Below, one piece after another: positions 52,816 through 61,427 of a stretch of DNA of 64,000 nt. A model generated the notes under the pieces. The model was not told the origin of the DNA and searched no databases. It was given only the letters and a program-made list of their open reading frames with translations. Position numbers and translations under genes: made by a program. Positions within the stretch are counted from its first letter, which is position 1. Each line of letters starts with the position of its first letter. Origin of the DNA: Bacteroidota bacterium (GTDB taxonomy: Bacteria > Bacteroidota > Ignavibacteria > UBA10030 > UBA6906); contig JAHBUR010000016.1 of NCBI GenBank assembly GCA_019637975.1, positions 1 to 64,000 of the forward strand, read 5' to 3'.

Positions 52816-53511
52816 TTATCTGAACTTGATTTCGATGTTCTTCTTGTTGCCCCCGCCGTCCTTCAACTCGATATCAAGCCTGCCGTCCTGCTCTCCTGTA
52901 CGCGAGGAAAGCTCGGCGGCTACCTTTTCTTCGGGCGTTGACGGGCGTACTTGGAGAGTACCGTCGGGAAATGAAAGTCCGGTAAACCCGCCGCCCACAT
53001 CGACAACCCGCGACGAAACCTTGCTTGAGAGCGTAACCAGTCCGTCAAGAACAATCAGCTTATCCGAAGAGTCTGATGCGCTGAACTGTCCGCTTGTTCC
53101 CCGCACCGATGCAACAGAAGTCGGCGACGAAAAACGAAAGCCCTCACCCTGTTGTTGCTTCTTGATACTGAAGCCGATGACACCCCGCTCGAACTCGGTC
53201 GACTTCAATGTTGACGTTGCATCCTTTGCGCCACTGAGCAGCACCTCGGTCTTTTCACGTACGCGCAACATGCTGTTGTCTTTGAACTTGATCACCGCGA
53301 TGGATTTCTCTCCGGTTTTCAAACGCTCGCCGGACGAGAGCATTTCGCCCCGCTTGGCAGCCTGCCAGGCTTTGTCGGGTTGTTTGCGCGTAACATCCAG
53401 AATAACTCTGCTGATAAGTGCAATAGTAGTATTCTGCATCGGGGGAGGAACTGCGCCCGGGAGGACGCATATCATCACCACTATTAGGCCTGCTAAACCT
53501 GTTGTTTTCAT
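52816..53511 (-). CDS. FecR-domain protein
   Basis: 231 residues from ATG 53509-53511, preceded by GGGGAG; an ATG at 53538 is less likely. Signal peptide (AGLIVVMICVLPGAVPP), then the FecR domain: GEMLSSGERLKTGEKSIAVI, KFKDNSMLRVREKTEVLLSG, FSSPTSVASVRGTSG and the end of the domain near VVDVGGGFTGLSF. There is no anti-sigma segment or membrane helix, so this is the free periplasmic FecR type that often co-occurs with CHASE2 cyclases. Transcribed from the 53528-54598 side. Confidence 0.88.
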   Translation of the reverse strand: MKTTGLAGLIVVMICVLPGAVPPPMQNTTIALISRVILDVTRKQPDKAWQAAKRGEMLSSGERLKTGEKSIAVIKFKDNSMLRVREKTEVLLSGAKDATSTLKSTEFERGVIGFSIKKQQQGEGFRFSSPTSVASVRGTSGQFSASDSSDKLIVLDGLVTLSSKVSSRVVDVGGGFTGLSFPDGTLQVRPSTPEEKVAAELSSRTGEQDGRLDIELKDGGGNKKNIEIKFR

Positions 53512-53527
53512 TGTCAGACTCCCCTGA

Positions 53528-54598
53528 TTATTCAACAATTACCGAACTGACTGATTCCGGGCTTGACCGGATATCATTCAATGCGTTTAACAAGTCGGCC
53601 AGAGAAATAGGGGAACCATTGAACCGGAATGTCCCGGACGGGCTGAGATCCTGGGCGCGAATTTGATCGAACACGGGTTTGTATGAAGGAGGCAGAGCAT
53701 CCTCCAATTCCTGAAGTAGCCAATCGAGGGAGCTTCTTCGCTGTGTCGAAACGGAGAATGACCGCAAAGCGCTGCGAAGCTCGAGATCTGTTCCGCCCGC
53801 TGTGCCAACCAATCCCTTCACGTGCCACACGTATGTCCGGCCAGGCATCAGTGGTCGCGCACCAGTTACGGGATAGCGGAATGATCGCGTTGCAACAGTT
53901 GCGGTTGTCTGGGGAGTACCGGAAGCCACTTCTTCCAGGCTTCGCTGACCGGGAAGCATCTCATAGATACTGATTGTTGCGCGCGGCCCGTCGTATTGCC
54001 ACTCAAACAACGGCAGTTCTTCCACAACTGTCTCACCCGCGGCCGGTGCAAGCAACACCGGGGATGACGGATTGGTCAAATTGAATTCGAACATTCCCTG
54101 ACCCGTCGCATTGCTGGCGCTGACATCAACCGTAAACCTGTACGTGCCTGCAGGCATCGACCCGCTCGGAAGAGCAATCTCCTGAAATGCTGCTTTCGCC
54201 TGTTGGTTGAAGATGTAGCCGTCAACATCGCGCTGCGGAATGCCTCTTCCTCTTCCAAGTTCGAGGTTGGTAACAGTTCTGGTGCCTTCCAACAGGAAGG
54301 GTTTCGAGATGAACTTCGCGGCATTGACGTAGGTTTCACCGGCAGCCAAATAGACATCAAGGTTGATCGTGAGAACCACTTCGACCGATTGTGGTGACGA
54401 CATGGTGATTGTAAAAAGCCACTTCGGCGTTGTGGCATTGAGAAAATCAAGGTCGCTAATACTCAGAGTATTAACGGGTGCACGAAGGGTGGTAACGGTG
54501 ATTTGGCTCTGTGAGGTGGCCGGCCACAGAAGAACCGCCAAGCAGAAAAGAACCGAAAGGACTCCCCAAGTCCTTTTCCCATCAAACACATTCTTCAT
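53528..54598 (-). CDS. Secreted protein of unknown family
   Basis: Unrecognised, 356 residues. Signal peptide (VLSVLFCLAVLLWPATSQSQ), then a beta-rich body: a C2-like or Ig-like stretch (TPKWLFTITMSSPQSVEVVL; GTYRFTVDVSASNATGQGMF), a fibronectin type III-like segment (PVLLAPAAGETVVEELPLFE; GRTYVWHVKGLVGTAGGTDL) and a helical end (SLDWLLQELEDALPPSYKPV) with DILNALNDIRSS. It is 17 bp upstream of the FecR gene on the same strand. Likely an exported accessory of the FecR/barrel/cyclase cluster; function unknown. Confidence 0.7.
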   Translation of the reverse strand: MKNVFDGKRTWGVLSVLFCLAVLLWPATSQSQITVTTLRAPVNTLSISDLDFLNATTPKWLFTITMSSPQSVEVVLTINLDVYLAAGETYVNAAKFISKPFLLEGTRTVTNLELGRGRGIPQRDVDGYIFNQQAKAAFQEIALPSGSMPAGTYRFTVDVSASNATGQGMFEFNLTNPSSPVLLAPAAGETVVEELPLFEWQYDGPRATISIYEMLPGQRSLEEVASGTPQTTATVATRSFRYPVTGARPLMPGRTYVWHVKGLVGTAGGTDLELRSALRSFSVSTQRRSSLDWLLQELEDALPPSYKPVFDQIRAQDLSPSGTFRFNGSPISLADLLNALNDIRSSPESVSSVIVE

Positions 54599-54702
54599 AA
54601 TTGTTCCCCTTCAGATTATGAATAGACAACATTCCCCTTGAAATGATAAGAAAAACCCCATTGGATAGCAAACCCGATGATCTTTGCGACTGTTCAACGC
54701 AC

Positions 54703-54734
54703 AAAAAAGGGAGGGCGCTTCAAAAGGCCCTCCC
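54703..54734 (-). terminator. Intrinsic terminator, dxr-rseP unit
   Basis: GGGAGGGC and GCCCTCCC arms with a 10-base loop; on the minus strand the stem is followed by TTTTTTG. It is 30 bp beyond the rseP stop. Confidence 0.85.
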
Positions 54735-54763
54735 ATGACCGGATCTTTCTATGGCAATGGTAA

Positions 54764-56080
54764 TCAGAAATTTCTGATATCGTTGAACACGACAAAAGCC
54801 ATGAATGCGAGGAGGAGAAAGAACCCCGCCCGCTGAACCACAAGCTTGATTTTCGTCGGGATTTCCCGCCCCATTATTCCCTCAATGCCGAGAAACACAA
54901 GGTGTCCGCCGTCAAGGGCCGGGATTGGCAGGATATTCAGGATGGCGAGACTGATGCTGAGAAACGCCATAAACGTCAGGTATGTGATGATGCCCAGTTC
55001 AGCAGTCTGCGAGGCGAGCTGCGCAATTTTGATTGGCCCAGCGACGGATTCGCGGAAGGGGGTTTTGCCGCTGACAATACTCCCGATCCCCTTGATCGTC
55101 AGCCCCACCACATTGCTGATGCTGACAACGCCCTCATTCAGGGCTTCGAGCAGTGAATAGTCTGTATGTTTGACCGGCCCGTTGTAACGCAACCCGAACG
55201 AGATACCTATCAACCCCTTGTCGCTTGGCACAACCGTGCCCGACATCAGCGAGTCGTTGCGTCGCCATTCAACATGCAACGGCTTACCCGCATGTGCACG
55301 TACGATCTCATTCACTCTGCGGTCGTACCTGATCGGTTGATTGTCGAGCGAGAGGAGAACGTCGCCCGCCTTGAGTCCTAACTCCGCGGCAGGCCTGCCC
55401 GGATCAACGGTGTTGATAACGAGTTCCGTGTGGTTAGGCGTAATACCGAATGAGCCTTCGTTGAGGGATTGCAGAGTCTGTTCAGGGGCGTTGACAATCA
55501 CTTCATTCCCATCCCGCAGGACAACGAAGTGAAGTTCCTTCCCGATATTTTGGAGATAGACATGATTCCTGACGTCATCCCAATGCTCAATCTTCTTGTC
55601 GTTTATTGTCAAAATCTTGTCGCCGCTTCGGAGTCCGGCTGCCTCGGCGGGGCTTGCTTCAAGCACGTAGCCGATTTCTGTGGTGTCGGAAACACTTTTG
55701 CCTTGCGAATAGTGAATCCCCCAAAAAATTCCAACGGCGAGAAGGATGTTCATAATCACGCCGGCAGAAATGACAATCATTCTCTGCCAGATCGGTTTCG
55801 AACGGTATTCCCACGGTTGAGGTTCCTGTTGCAAGTATTCGGTATCAAAGCTTTCATCGATCATCCCGGCGATCTTGACATACCCGCCGATCGGAATCCA
55901 GGAGATACAGTAATCCGTTTCACCGATTTTCTTCCCGAATGCGCGGGGAGGAAAGCCTAGAGAGAACACATCAACCCGCATACCGAACATTTTTGCTGCA
56001 AGAAAATGCCCCAACTCATGAATGAATACCAGAATACCTAACGTGACAACAAAATAAAATATCGTGTTGATGACTTCCAT
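54764..56080 (-). CDS. rseP: Site-2 zinc metalloprotease RseP
   Basis: Inner-membrane intramembrane protease that cuts anti-sigma factors and signal peptides. 438 residues: membrane helix with the zinc motif HELGHF (H21, E22, H25), two PDZ domains (about 110-190 and 200-280; SPAEAAGLRSGDKILTINDK; AAELGLKAGDVLLSLDNQPI) and the C-terminal NILPIPALDGGHL with the third zinc ligand, followed by two helices. Twelve bp after dxr, the standard dxr-rseP pair. The anti-sigma factor at 41105 has a membrane helix and is a possible substrate. Confidence 0.95.
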   Translation of the reverse strand: MEVINTIFYFVVTLGILVFIHELGHFLAAKMFGMRVDVFSLGFPPRAFGKKIGETDYCISWIPIGGYVKIAGMIDESFDTEYLQQEPQPWEYRSKPIWQRMIVISAGVIMNILLAVGIFWGIHYSQGKSVSDTTEIGYVLEASPAEAAGLRSGDKILTINDKKIEHWDDVRNHVYLQNIGKELHFVVLRDGNEVIVNAPEQTLQSLNEGSFGITPNHTELVINTVDPGRPAAELGLKAGDVLLSLDNQPIRYDRRVNEIVRAHAGKPLHVEWRRNDSLMSGTVVPSDKGLIGISFGLRYNGPVKHTDYSLLEALNEGVVSISNVVGLTIKGIGSIVSGKTPFRESVAGPIKIAQLASQTAELGIITYLTFMAFLSISLAILNILPIPALDGGHLVFLGIEGIMGREIPTKIKLVVQRAGFFLLLAFMAFVVFNDIRNF

Positions 56081-56092
56081 GCGATTCCTTCG

Positions 56093-57253
56093 TTACTGTA
56101 CCGTTGTTGAGAATTCGTGAGCATGCTGACGCGTCTCGGCATCAATACGCACAATTTGTTCGTACGTTGCATTGTGAACCACTGTGTGTGAAAGCAGCGC
56201 TTCCTCGATGACTTCGGGAATTGATGAAAAAGGGATTTCCTGATTCAGGAACTTCTGCACGGCAACTTCATTGGCGGCGTTCAGAACGGTGGTTGCCGTT
56301 CCCCCTTTCTCCAATGCCGTGAACGCGAGATCAAGACATTTGAACTTCTCGTAGTCCGGCTCGTCAAACGTCATTTCTTTCAGCGTAGAAAAATCCAACC
56401 GCTTGTGCGGAGCTTCCGGTCTGTCGGGATACATCAACGCGTATTGAATCGGCACCTTCATATCGGGCATGCCAAGCTGCGCCTTCGTCGAGCCGTCCTT
56501 GAATTCCACCATCGAGTGGATGATGGATTGCGGGTGAATCACGACATCAATGCGTGCGGGCGGCAATCCGAACAACCAGTGTGCTTCTATCACCTCAAGT
56601 CCTTTATTCATCAGCGTTGCCGAATCGATCGTGATTTTGTTCCCCATGCTCCACGTCGGATGATTTAACGCATCGGCAACCGTGATACCGGAGAAGCGTT
56701 CTTTTTCCAGTCGCCGGAACGGACCGCCGGAGGCCGTAAGAATCAGCCTCTCAACATTGCCGATCTCTTCGCCTTGCAGACATTGGAGGATGGCACTATG
56801 CTCGCTGTCAACAGGAATCATCCGTACGCCATGTGTCTTCACGGCTTTCATCATGATTTCGCCGGCAACGACAAGCGTTTCCTTATTTGCCAGAGCTATG
56901 TCCTTTCCGGCTTGAATGGCATGCAGCGTCGGCTTCAGTCCGGCAAACCCGACCAGGGAACTCACAACAACGTCAACATCTTCGCGCTGAACGATCTCGC
57001 ACAAGGCATCTTCGCCGGAAAGTACTTCAGTTGTTCCATTGACGAATTTTCTCAGGACTGACGCGTTGCACTCGTCAAGTACCACAACCGCACGCGGGTT
57101 GAATTGCAGGATCTGCTTCTGCAACAAGTCGATATTCTTGTGTCCCGTCAGATAGGTAACGCGGAAACGGTCGGGAAACAGGGAAATGACATCCAGTGTG
57201 CTGCGCCCGATGGAACCCGTGGAACCGAGGATGGCTATGTTCTTCTTTCTCAC
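56093..57253 (-). CDS. dxr: 1-deoxy-D-xylulose 5-phosphate reductoisomerase
   Basis: Second step of the MEP pathway to isoprenoids; uses NADPH and a divalent metal. 386 residues. NADPH site GSTGSIGRSTLDVI; SLVGFAGLKPTLHAI; the metal and substrate site VDSEHSAILQCLQG; SGGPFRRL; HPTWSMGNKITIDSATLMNK; IEAHWLFG; and the C-terminal helix NEVAVQKFLNQEIPF. All as in the family. The gene begins next to a 229-bp gap that holds the putative promoter of the plus-strand TPR gene. The pair dxr-rseP is a common order. Confidence 0.97.
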   Translation of the reverse strand: MRKKNIAILGSTGSIGRSTLDVISLFPDRFRVTYLTGHKNIDLLQKQILQFNPRAVVVLDECNASVLRKFVNGTTEVLSGEDALCEIVQREDVDVVVSSLVGFAGLKPTLHAIQAGKDIALANKETLVVAGEIMMKAVKTHGVRMIPVDSEHSAILQCLQGEEIGNVERLILTASGGPFRRLEKERFSGITVADALNHPTWSMGNKITIDSATLMNKGLEVIEAHWLFGLPPARIDVVIHPQSIIHSMVEFKDGSTKAQLGMPDMKVPIQYALMYPDRPEAPHKRLDFSTLKEMTFDEPDYEKFKCLDLAFTALEKGGTATTVLNAANEVAVQKFLNQEIPFSSIPEVIEEALLSHTVVHNATYEQIVRIDAETRQHAHEFSTTVQ

Positions 57254-57447
57254 TATCGAAAAATCATTCTCTCACACAGAAACAAAATCACCAAGAGATT
57301 CGTTCTTGAATCAAAGCTTGGTGATGAAAATAGTCGTTTCAAATCAGCAAAAAGGTACGTAAATCGCATTTCGTTAGCAAGGAATGCGCTGCGATCCAAT
57401 ATGGGAACCAGCCTCCTTGAGGACAGTTTATGCTTATTGCACTCATA

Positions 57448-57475
57448 TTGTATAGTTATGTGAATTTGGTATATT
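57448..57475 (+). promoter_or_regulatory. Probable promoter giving a leaderless TPR message
   Basis: TTGTAT (57448-57453), 16-bp spacer ending ATTTGG, TATATT (57470-57475). Transcription would start at about 57482, next to the ATG at 57483, with no room for a ribosome-binding site. The -10 and the TTGG before it equal those of the lon promoter. Confidence 0.5.
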
Positions 57476-57482
57476 ATTTCAC

Positions 57483-59372
57483 ATGAATCGAAATGCCCGG
57501 GAAAAAACCACTCTGCTTGCTGCAATATTCTGCGCGATTGCCTTATGGCTTTGTGCCTCTACGTTTCGTGCCGCTGGCCAGACTTCTGATACGAACAATC
57601 GTTACCGGTTGGCGCAGAGCTACGAACAAGGCGGCGATTTCGAGAACGCGGCAAAATTGTACCGTGAGCTTCTTCTTGCCGATCCGGCCAACTACGTGTT
57701 CTTCGACGGACTCCGGCGGTCGTACTTTCAGCTTAAGAGATATGATGATGCGATTATTCTGATTCGCCAGCGTTTGGTTTCGAACCCGCGCGACCTGAAT
57801 CTGCTGTGTTATCTCGGCAGCGCCCAATACCAGTCCGGCCAGGAACGCGAAGCGAGTGCTTCCTGGGAACAGGCGATAAACGTCGATCCGAAGAATGCCA
57901 ATGTGTATCGTGTTGTGGCAAACACGCTGATCGAGAACCGTTTGCTTGAGAAGACTGCCGAATTGTACCGCCGGGCACGTGTCGCATGCAACGATCCGAA
58001 TCTGTTCACTCTTGAGCTTGCCCAGCTTCTCTCGGCAACCATGGATTACGCCGGAGCGACAACGGAATTCCTCCGGTACTTGCAGCAGATTCCCACACAA
58101 CTCGGCTATGTACAGAGCCGGATGTCGCAATACACCGGGAAGGAAGATGCGCGCAATGCGGCAATTGATGTCGTTCGCTCGGCCCAGCGGAACTCCGATG
58201 ACTTGAATCTTCATCGCCTTCTTGCGTGGCTAATGATGGAAGCGAAGAACTTCGGCGAGGCGTTCAATGTGTATAAAAGAATCGACGCGTTGACGAATGC
58301 ACAAGGAGTTGAATTGTATTCATTTGCCGAGCGGGCTTACAAAGAAGGCGCGTTCGGCATTGCCGCGGAAGCGTACAGGACTGCAATTGCTGCACCGCTT
58401 GTACCGCAGCGGCTCCCGCATGCACAGTTCGGGCTTGCACTTGCCGTCAAAGAGTTGAGTCTTCTTGAAGACTCCGTCAAAAGAACCTTGCACACCGCGG
58501 GCCCTGTGCCTGAGTCCCAATCAAGGTTTGTTGCAGCGATTGATCATTTCAGAACATTGATAACGGAGTATCCCAACAGCGAGTTTGCCGCGCGTTCATA
58601 TCATCAAATCGGGCTGCTGCAATTTGAAAAGTACTTCGATCTCGACGGCGCGTTGGCGTCGTTTCAGAAAGTTGAACAGGGGTTGCCCCGGACGAATCCC
58701 GTCAGATTCGATGCACTGATCAAGTTGGGAGAGGTGTTGACGGCGAAAGGCGACACAGCAGCGGCGGCCATTCGGTTTCGTTCCGTGATGGCCGCGCCCA
58801 ACGCGACGCCCGATCAACAAGATGAAGCAACGTACAGGCTTGCCGAGCTCGAGTATTTTGCAGGGAACTTCAACGAAGCAATCCGGAACCTCGACGCTAT
58901 CAGCACAAACCTGAAAGCCGACTATACAAACGATGCGCTGCTACTCCGCTCTTTTTTGCAGGAAAATTCACAAGGTGCCGAAATCCCCCTCAAAGAATTT
59001 GCAAGGGCAGACTACCTTGCCCGCCAGAAGAAATACACCGAGGCAATATCAGCATTTCAAGGTGTTATTGACAGGAACCCCCAGGCGCTGTTTGTGGATG
59101 ATGGTATGATGAAGATTGCAACGCTGCAAACCAAAGCCACGCGGTATACCGATGCGCTCGCAACATATCAGGCGCTGGTGTTGCAATTCAAGGAGAGTAG
59201 CATAGCGCTTGACAAGGCACAGTTCAGCATCGCCGAATTGTACGATTACAGCCTGAACAGCAAAGCACAGGCCATTGCTGAGTACGAAAAACTGCTGGCC
59301 GACTACCCGCAATCGCTGCTGAACGAAAAGGCACGCCGGCGGATCAGAGAGTTGAGAGGGGATTCGTTATGA
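57483..59372 (+). CDS. TPR-repeat secreted protein
   Basis: 629 residues: signal peptide (TTLLAAIFCAIALWLCASTF, cut near RAAGQ), then tandem TPR units over nearly the whole length (RYRLAQSYEQGGDFENAAKL; AASWEQAINVDPKNANVYRV; ASYHQIGLLQFEKYFDLDGA). The ending YEKLLADYPQSLLNEKARRR is a further TPR. The start has no Shine-Dalgarno and lies about 7 bases after a -10 box. The stop overlaps the start of the next gene as ATGA. Probably periplasmic scaffold; no enzymatic motif. Confidence 0.85.
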   Translation: MNRNAREKTTLLAAIFCAIALWLCASTFRAAGQTSDTNNRYRLAQSYEQGGDFENAAKLYRELLLADPANYVFFDGLRRSYFQLKRYDDAIILIRQRLVSNPRDLNLLCYLGSAQYQSGQEREASASWEQAINVDPKNANVYRVVANTLIENRLLEKTAELYRRARVACNDPNLFTLELAQLLSATMDYAGATTEFLRYLQQIPTQLGYVQSRMSQYTGKEDARNAAIDVVRSAQRNSDDLNLHRLLAWLMMEAKNFGEAFNVYKRIDALTNAQGVELYSFAERAYKEGAFGIAAEAYRTAIAAPLVPQRLPHAQFGLALAVKELSLLEDSVKRTLHTAGPVPESQSRFVAAIDHFRTLITEYPNSEFAARSYHQIGLLQFEKYFDLDGALASFQKVEQGLPRTNPVRFDALIKLGEVLTAKGDTAAAAIRFRSVMAAPNATPDQQDEATYRLAELEYFAGNFNEAIRNLDAISTNLKADYTNDALLLRSFLQENSQGAEIPLKEFARADYLARQKKYTEAISAFQGVIDRNPQALFVDDGMMKIATLQTKATRYTDALATYQALVLQFKESSIALDKAQFSIAELYDYSLNSKAQAIAEYEKLLADYPQSLLNEKARRRIRELRGDSL

Positions 59373-60655
59373 GAAGTCTGTGTACCCGGACCGCAATACG
59401 GCTTCTGCTTTTCGTCCTGCTTGCTTACAATGTCGCAGCGGCCCAATCCAAGGTTCTGATCCCGATGGATTTGTCACAGACGGATCATCTGAAGGCGTAC
59501 GGCCTCGCGTACTGGGCCTTGACAAAGGGAATTGAAATTGACTGGCTGCTGAACTATCGCGGCGGTTCATTCATGATAGATGATCACAGCGTGGTTTCGG
59601 CGGAATGCCGTATACGCGGTGTCGCTTTCACCTTTGTCAGCGCTTCCGAGGCTTCGCAGATTTACTCTGAAGTCCAGCAGGAAGATAACAACATGGATGT
59701 CATCCGTCTGGAAAAAGCACCGAAAGTTGCCGTATACGTACCGCCTGGCTTCCAGCCCTGGGATGATGCGGTAACGCTCGCGCTTGAGTACGCCGAGATC
59801 AAGTACGATAAGCTGTGGGATACTGAGGTCATAGCCGGCAAACTGAACGAGTACGACTGGCTTCATCTGCATCACGAAGATTTTACCGGCCAGTACGGCA
59901 AGTTCTACGCATCCTTCGCCCAGGCAACATGGTACATTGAACAACAGGTGACGTTGGAGAGGGAGGCAAAGAAGCTCGGATTCAAGAAAGTGTCAGAATT
60001 GAAAAAGGCCGTGGCGCGGAAAATCAAAGAGTATGTCGGCAGCGGCGGATTCATGTTTGCCATGTGTTCGGCAACGGACACGTACGATATTGCACTCGCT
60101 GCCGAGAATACCGATATTTGTGATGTAATGTACGACGGCGATCCGCCAGACCCGAACGCACAGCAAAAACTCGATTTCAGCAAAACGCTGGCATTTACAA
60201 ACTTCACGCTCGAAAAGAACCCTCTGCGCTACGAGTACTCCGATATCGATCAGCCGCCGAGTGATTTGTTAGGATTGCAGAATCCGGAAACCGATTACTT
60301 CACATTGTTTGAGTTCTCCGCCAAGTTCGATCCCGTGCCGACTATGCTTACGCAGAACCACGTCAACGTGCTGAAGGCATTTCTCGGACAAACCACGAAC
60401 TTCAAAAAAAGCTTGATCAAAAACACCGTGACAATACTTGCAGAGAAAGAAGGAATTGACCAGGTTCGCTACCTGCACGGGAATTTTGGCCGGGGAACGT
60501 TTACGTTTTATGGCGGCCACGATCCTGAAGATTACCAACACGCAGTCGGTGATCCGCCGACGGATTTGTCGTTGCACAAGAATTCTCCCGGATACAGGCT
60601 CATTCTCAATAACATTCTCTTCCCGGCGGCAAAAAAGAAACAACAAAAGACATAG
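59369..60655 (+). CDS. Conserved secreted protein, sometimes mis-named asparagine synthetase B
   Basis: 428 residues: signal peptide (IRLLLFVLLAYNVAAAQS), then KVLIPMDLSQTDHLKAYGLA, an Asp/His-rich WLHLHHEDFTGQYG, SGGFMFAMCSATDTYDIALA, and a C-terminal GRGTFTFYGGHDPEDYQHAVG, the look of a class I glutamine-amidotransferase-like or DUF4159-type fold. Automated annotation in relatives calls it asparagine synthetase B, but no N-terminal Cys, no PPi-loop SGGxDS and no ATP-pyrophosphatase domain are visible, so that name is not supported. It overlaps the TPR gene by 4 bp, and the small barrel gene follows 61 bp on. Function unknown. Confidence 0.8.
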   Translation: MRSLCTRTAIRLLLFVLLAYNVAAAQSKVLIPMDLSQTDHLKAYGLAYWALTKGIEIDWLLNYRGGSFMIDDHSVVSAECRIRGVAFTFVSASEASQIYSEVQQEDNNMDVIRLEKAPKVAVYVPPGFQPWDDAVTLALEYAEIKYDKLWDTEVIAGKLNEYDWLHLHHEDFTGQYGKFYASFAQATWYIEQQVTLEREAKKLGFKKVSELKKAVARKIKEYVGSGGFMFAMCSATDTYDIALAAENTDICDVMYDGDPPDPNAQQKLDFSKTLAFTNFTLEKNPLRYEYSDIDQPPSDLLGLQNPETDYFTLFEFSAKFDPVPTMLTQNHVNVLKAFLGQTTNFKKSLIKNTVTILAEKEGIDQVRYLHGNFGRGTFTFYGGHDPEDYQHAVGDPPTDLSLHKNSPGYRLILNNILFPAAKKKQQKT

Positions 60656-60716
60656 TAGATTCGAATTCATCAACATTGTAGTATCTATCATTTCAAGAAC
60701 AAGACAAGGAGACACC

Positions 60717-61343
60717 ATGAAAAGAGGCGTGCTGATACTCGCAACACTGACAATTCTCTGTGCCACCTCGCTGACGGCCGGGCCGATCAGTTTCGGGTTG
60801 CAGGCAACAGGGGCGAACATCAATATTGACGGGCCATTGAAAGAGGTGTACGGCTTTGGTTTTGGCGGCGGGGCACATCTCGATATCAACTTGCCCGTAT
60901 TGTTTGCCATTCGGATTCAGGCGGATTACGTCACCTTCTCCCCCGACAACGGAAAGTATCAAGCGCTGATCGCCGGTCTGATTCCCGGGTCAGCTTCAGC
61001 AGATTTTTCTATTGATGGGGGGAGAATTAACATCTTTTCGGCCAATGCCAATGGCAAATTGAGCCCGTTGCCTCTTCCCATTATTTCCCCTTATATTACC
61101 GGAGGAATTGGATTGGCGAACGTCGGTGCAAGCGATGCAACGGTGAAGTTCCAGGGTAATCCTGTTCAGGGAGGGACAATACCCGGATCAAAATCAGAAA
61201 CGAATACCTCGGCAAACCTCGGTGTCGGTGTCGATTTAGATCTCCTTGTGCTCAAGCTCTATCTCGAAGCCCGCTATACGTGGATTTTTGCATCGGGGGC
61301 AACAAGCACCTACATCCCTGTATCGCTAGGAGTCACATTCTAG
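60717..61343 (+). CDS. Small outer-membrane barrel protein
   Basis: 208 residues from ATG 60717, where AAGGAG stands 7 bp upstream; an earlier in-frame ATG at 60438 would overlap the previous gene. Signal peptide (GVLILATLTILCATSLTAGP), then eight or so strands (GFGFGGGAHLDINLPVLFAI; FAIRIQADYVTFSPD; SANLGVGVDLDLLVLKLYLE) ending YIPVSLGVTF with a C-terminal Phe. Pattern of an OmpA-like or OmpW-like eight-stranded barrel. Last gene of the 57483-61343 unit before the bidirectional terminator. Confidence 0.75.
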   Translation: MKRGVLILATLTILCATSLTAGPISFGLQATGANINIDGPLKEVYGFGFGGGAHLDINLPVLFAIRIQADYVTFSPDNGKYQALIAGLIPGSASADFSIDGGRINIFSANANGKLSPLPLPIISPYITGGIGLANVGASDATVKFQGNPVQGGTIPGSKSETNTSANLGVGVDLDLLVLKLYLEARYTWIFASGATSTYIPVSLGVTF

Positions 61344-61365
61344 TCACGCAAAGTCTTTATGAGAA

Positions 61366-61399
61366 AAACAAAGGGCGAGCCTTTCGACTCGCCCTTTTT
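61366..61399. terminator. Bidirectional intrinsic terminator
   Basis: GGGCGAG (61373-61379) and CTCGCCC (61388-61394) with flanking AAA and TTTTTC, between the barrel gene and the T9SS cargo gene, which converge. Confidence 0.88.
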
Positions 61400-61427
61400 C
61401 TTGATGGAGATTTCGATTGCTCGAACT

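Noticed and set aside
59369-60655. Asparagine synthetase B
   Set aside because: No N-terminal nucleophile Cys, no SGGxDS PPi loop, and a signal peptide is present.
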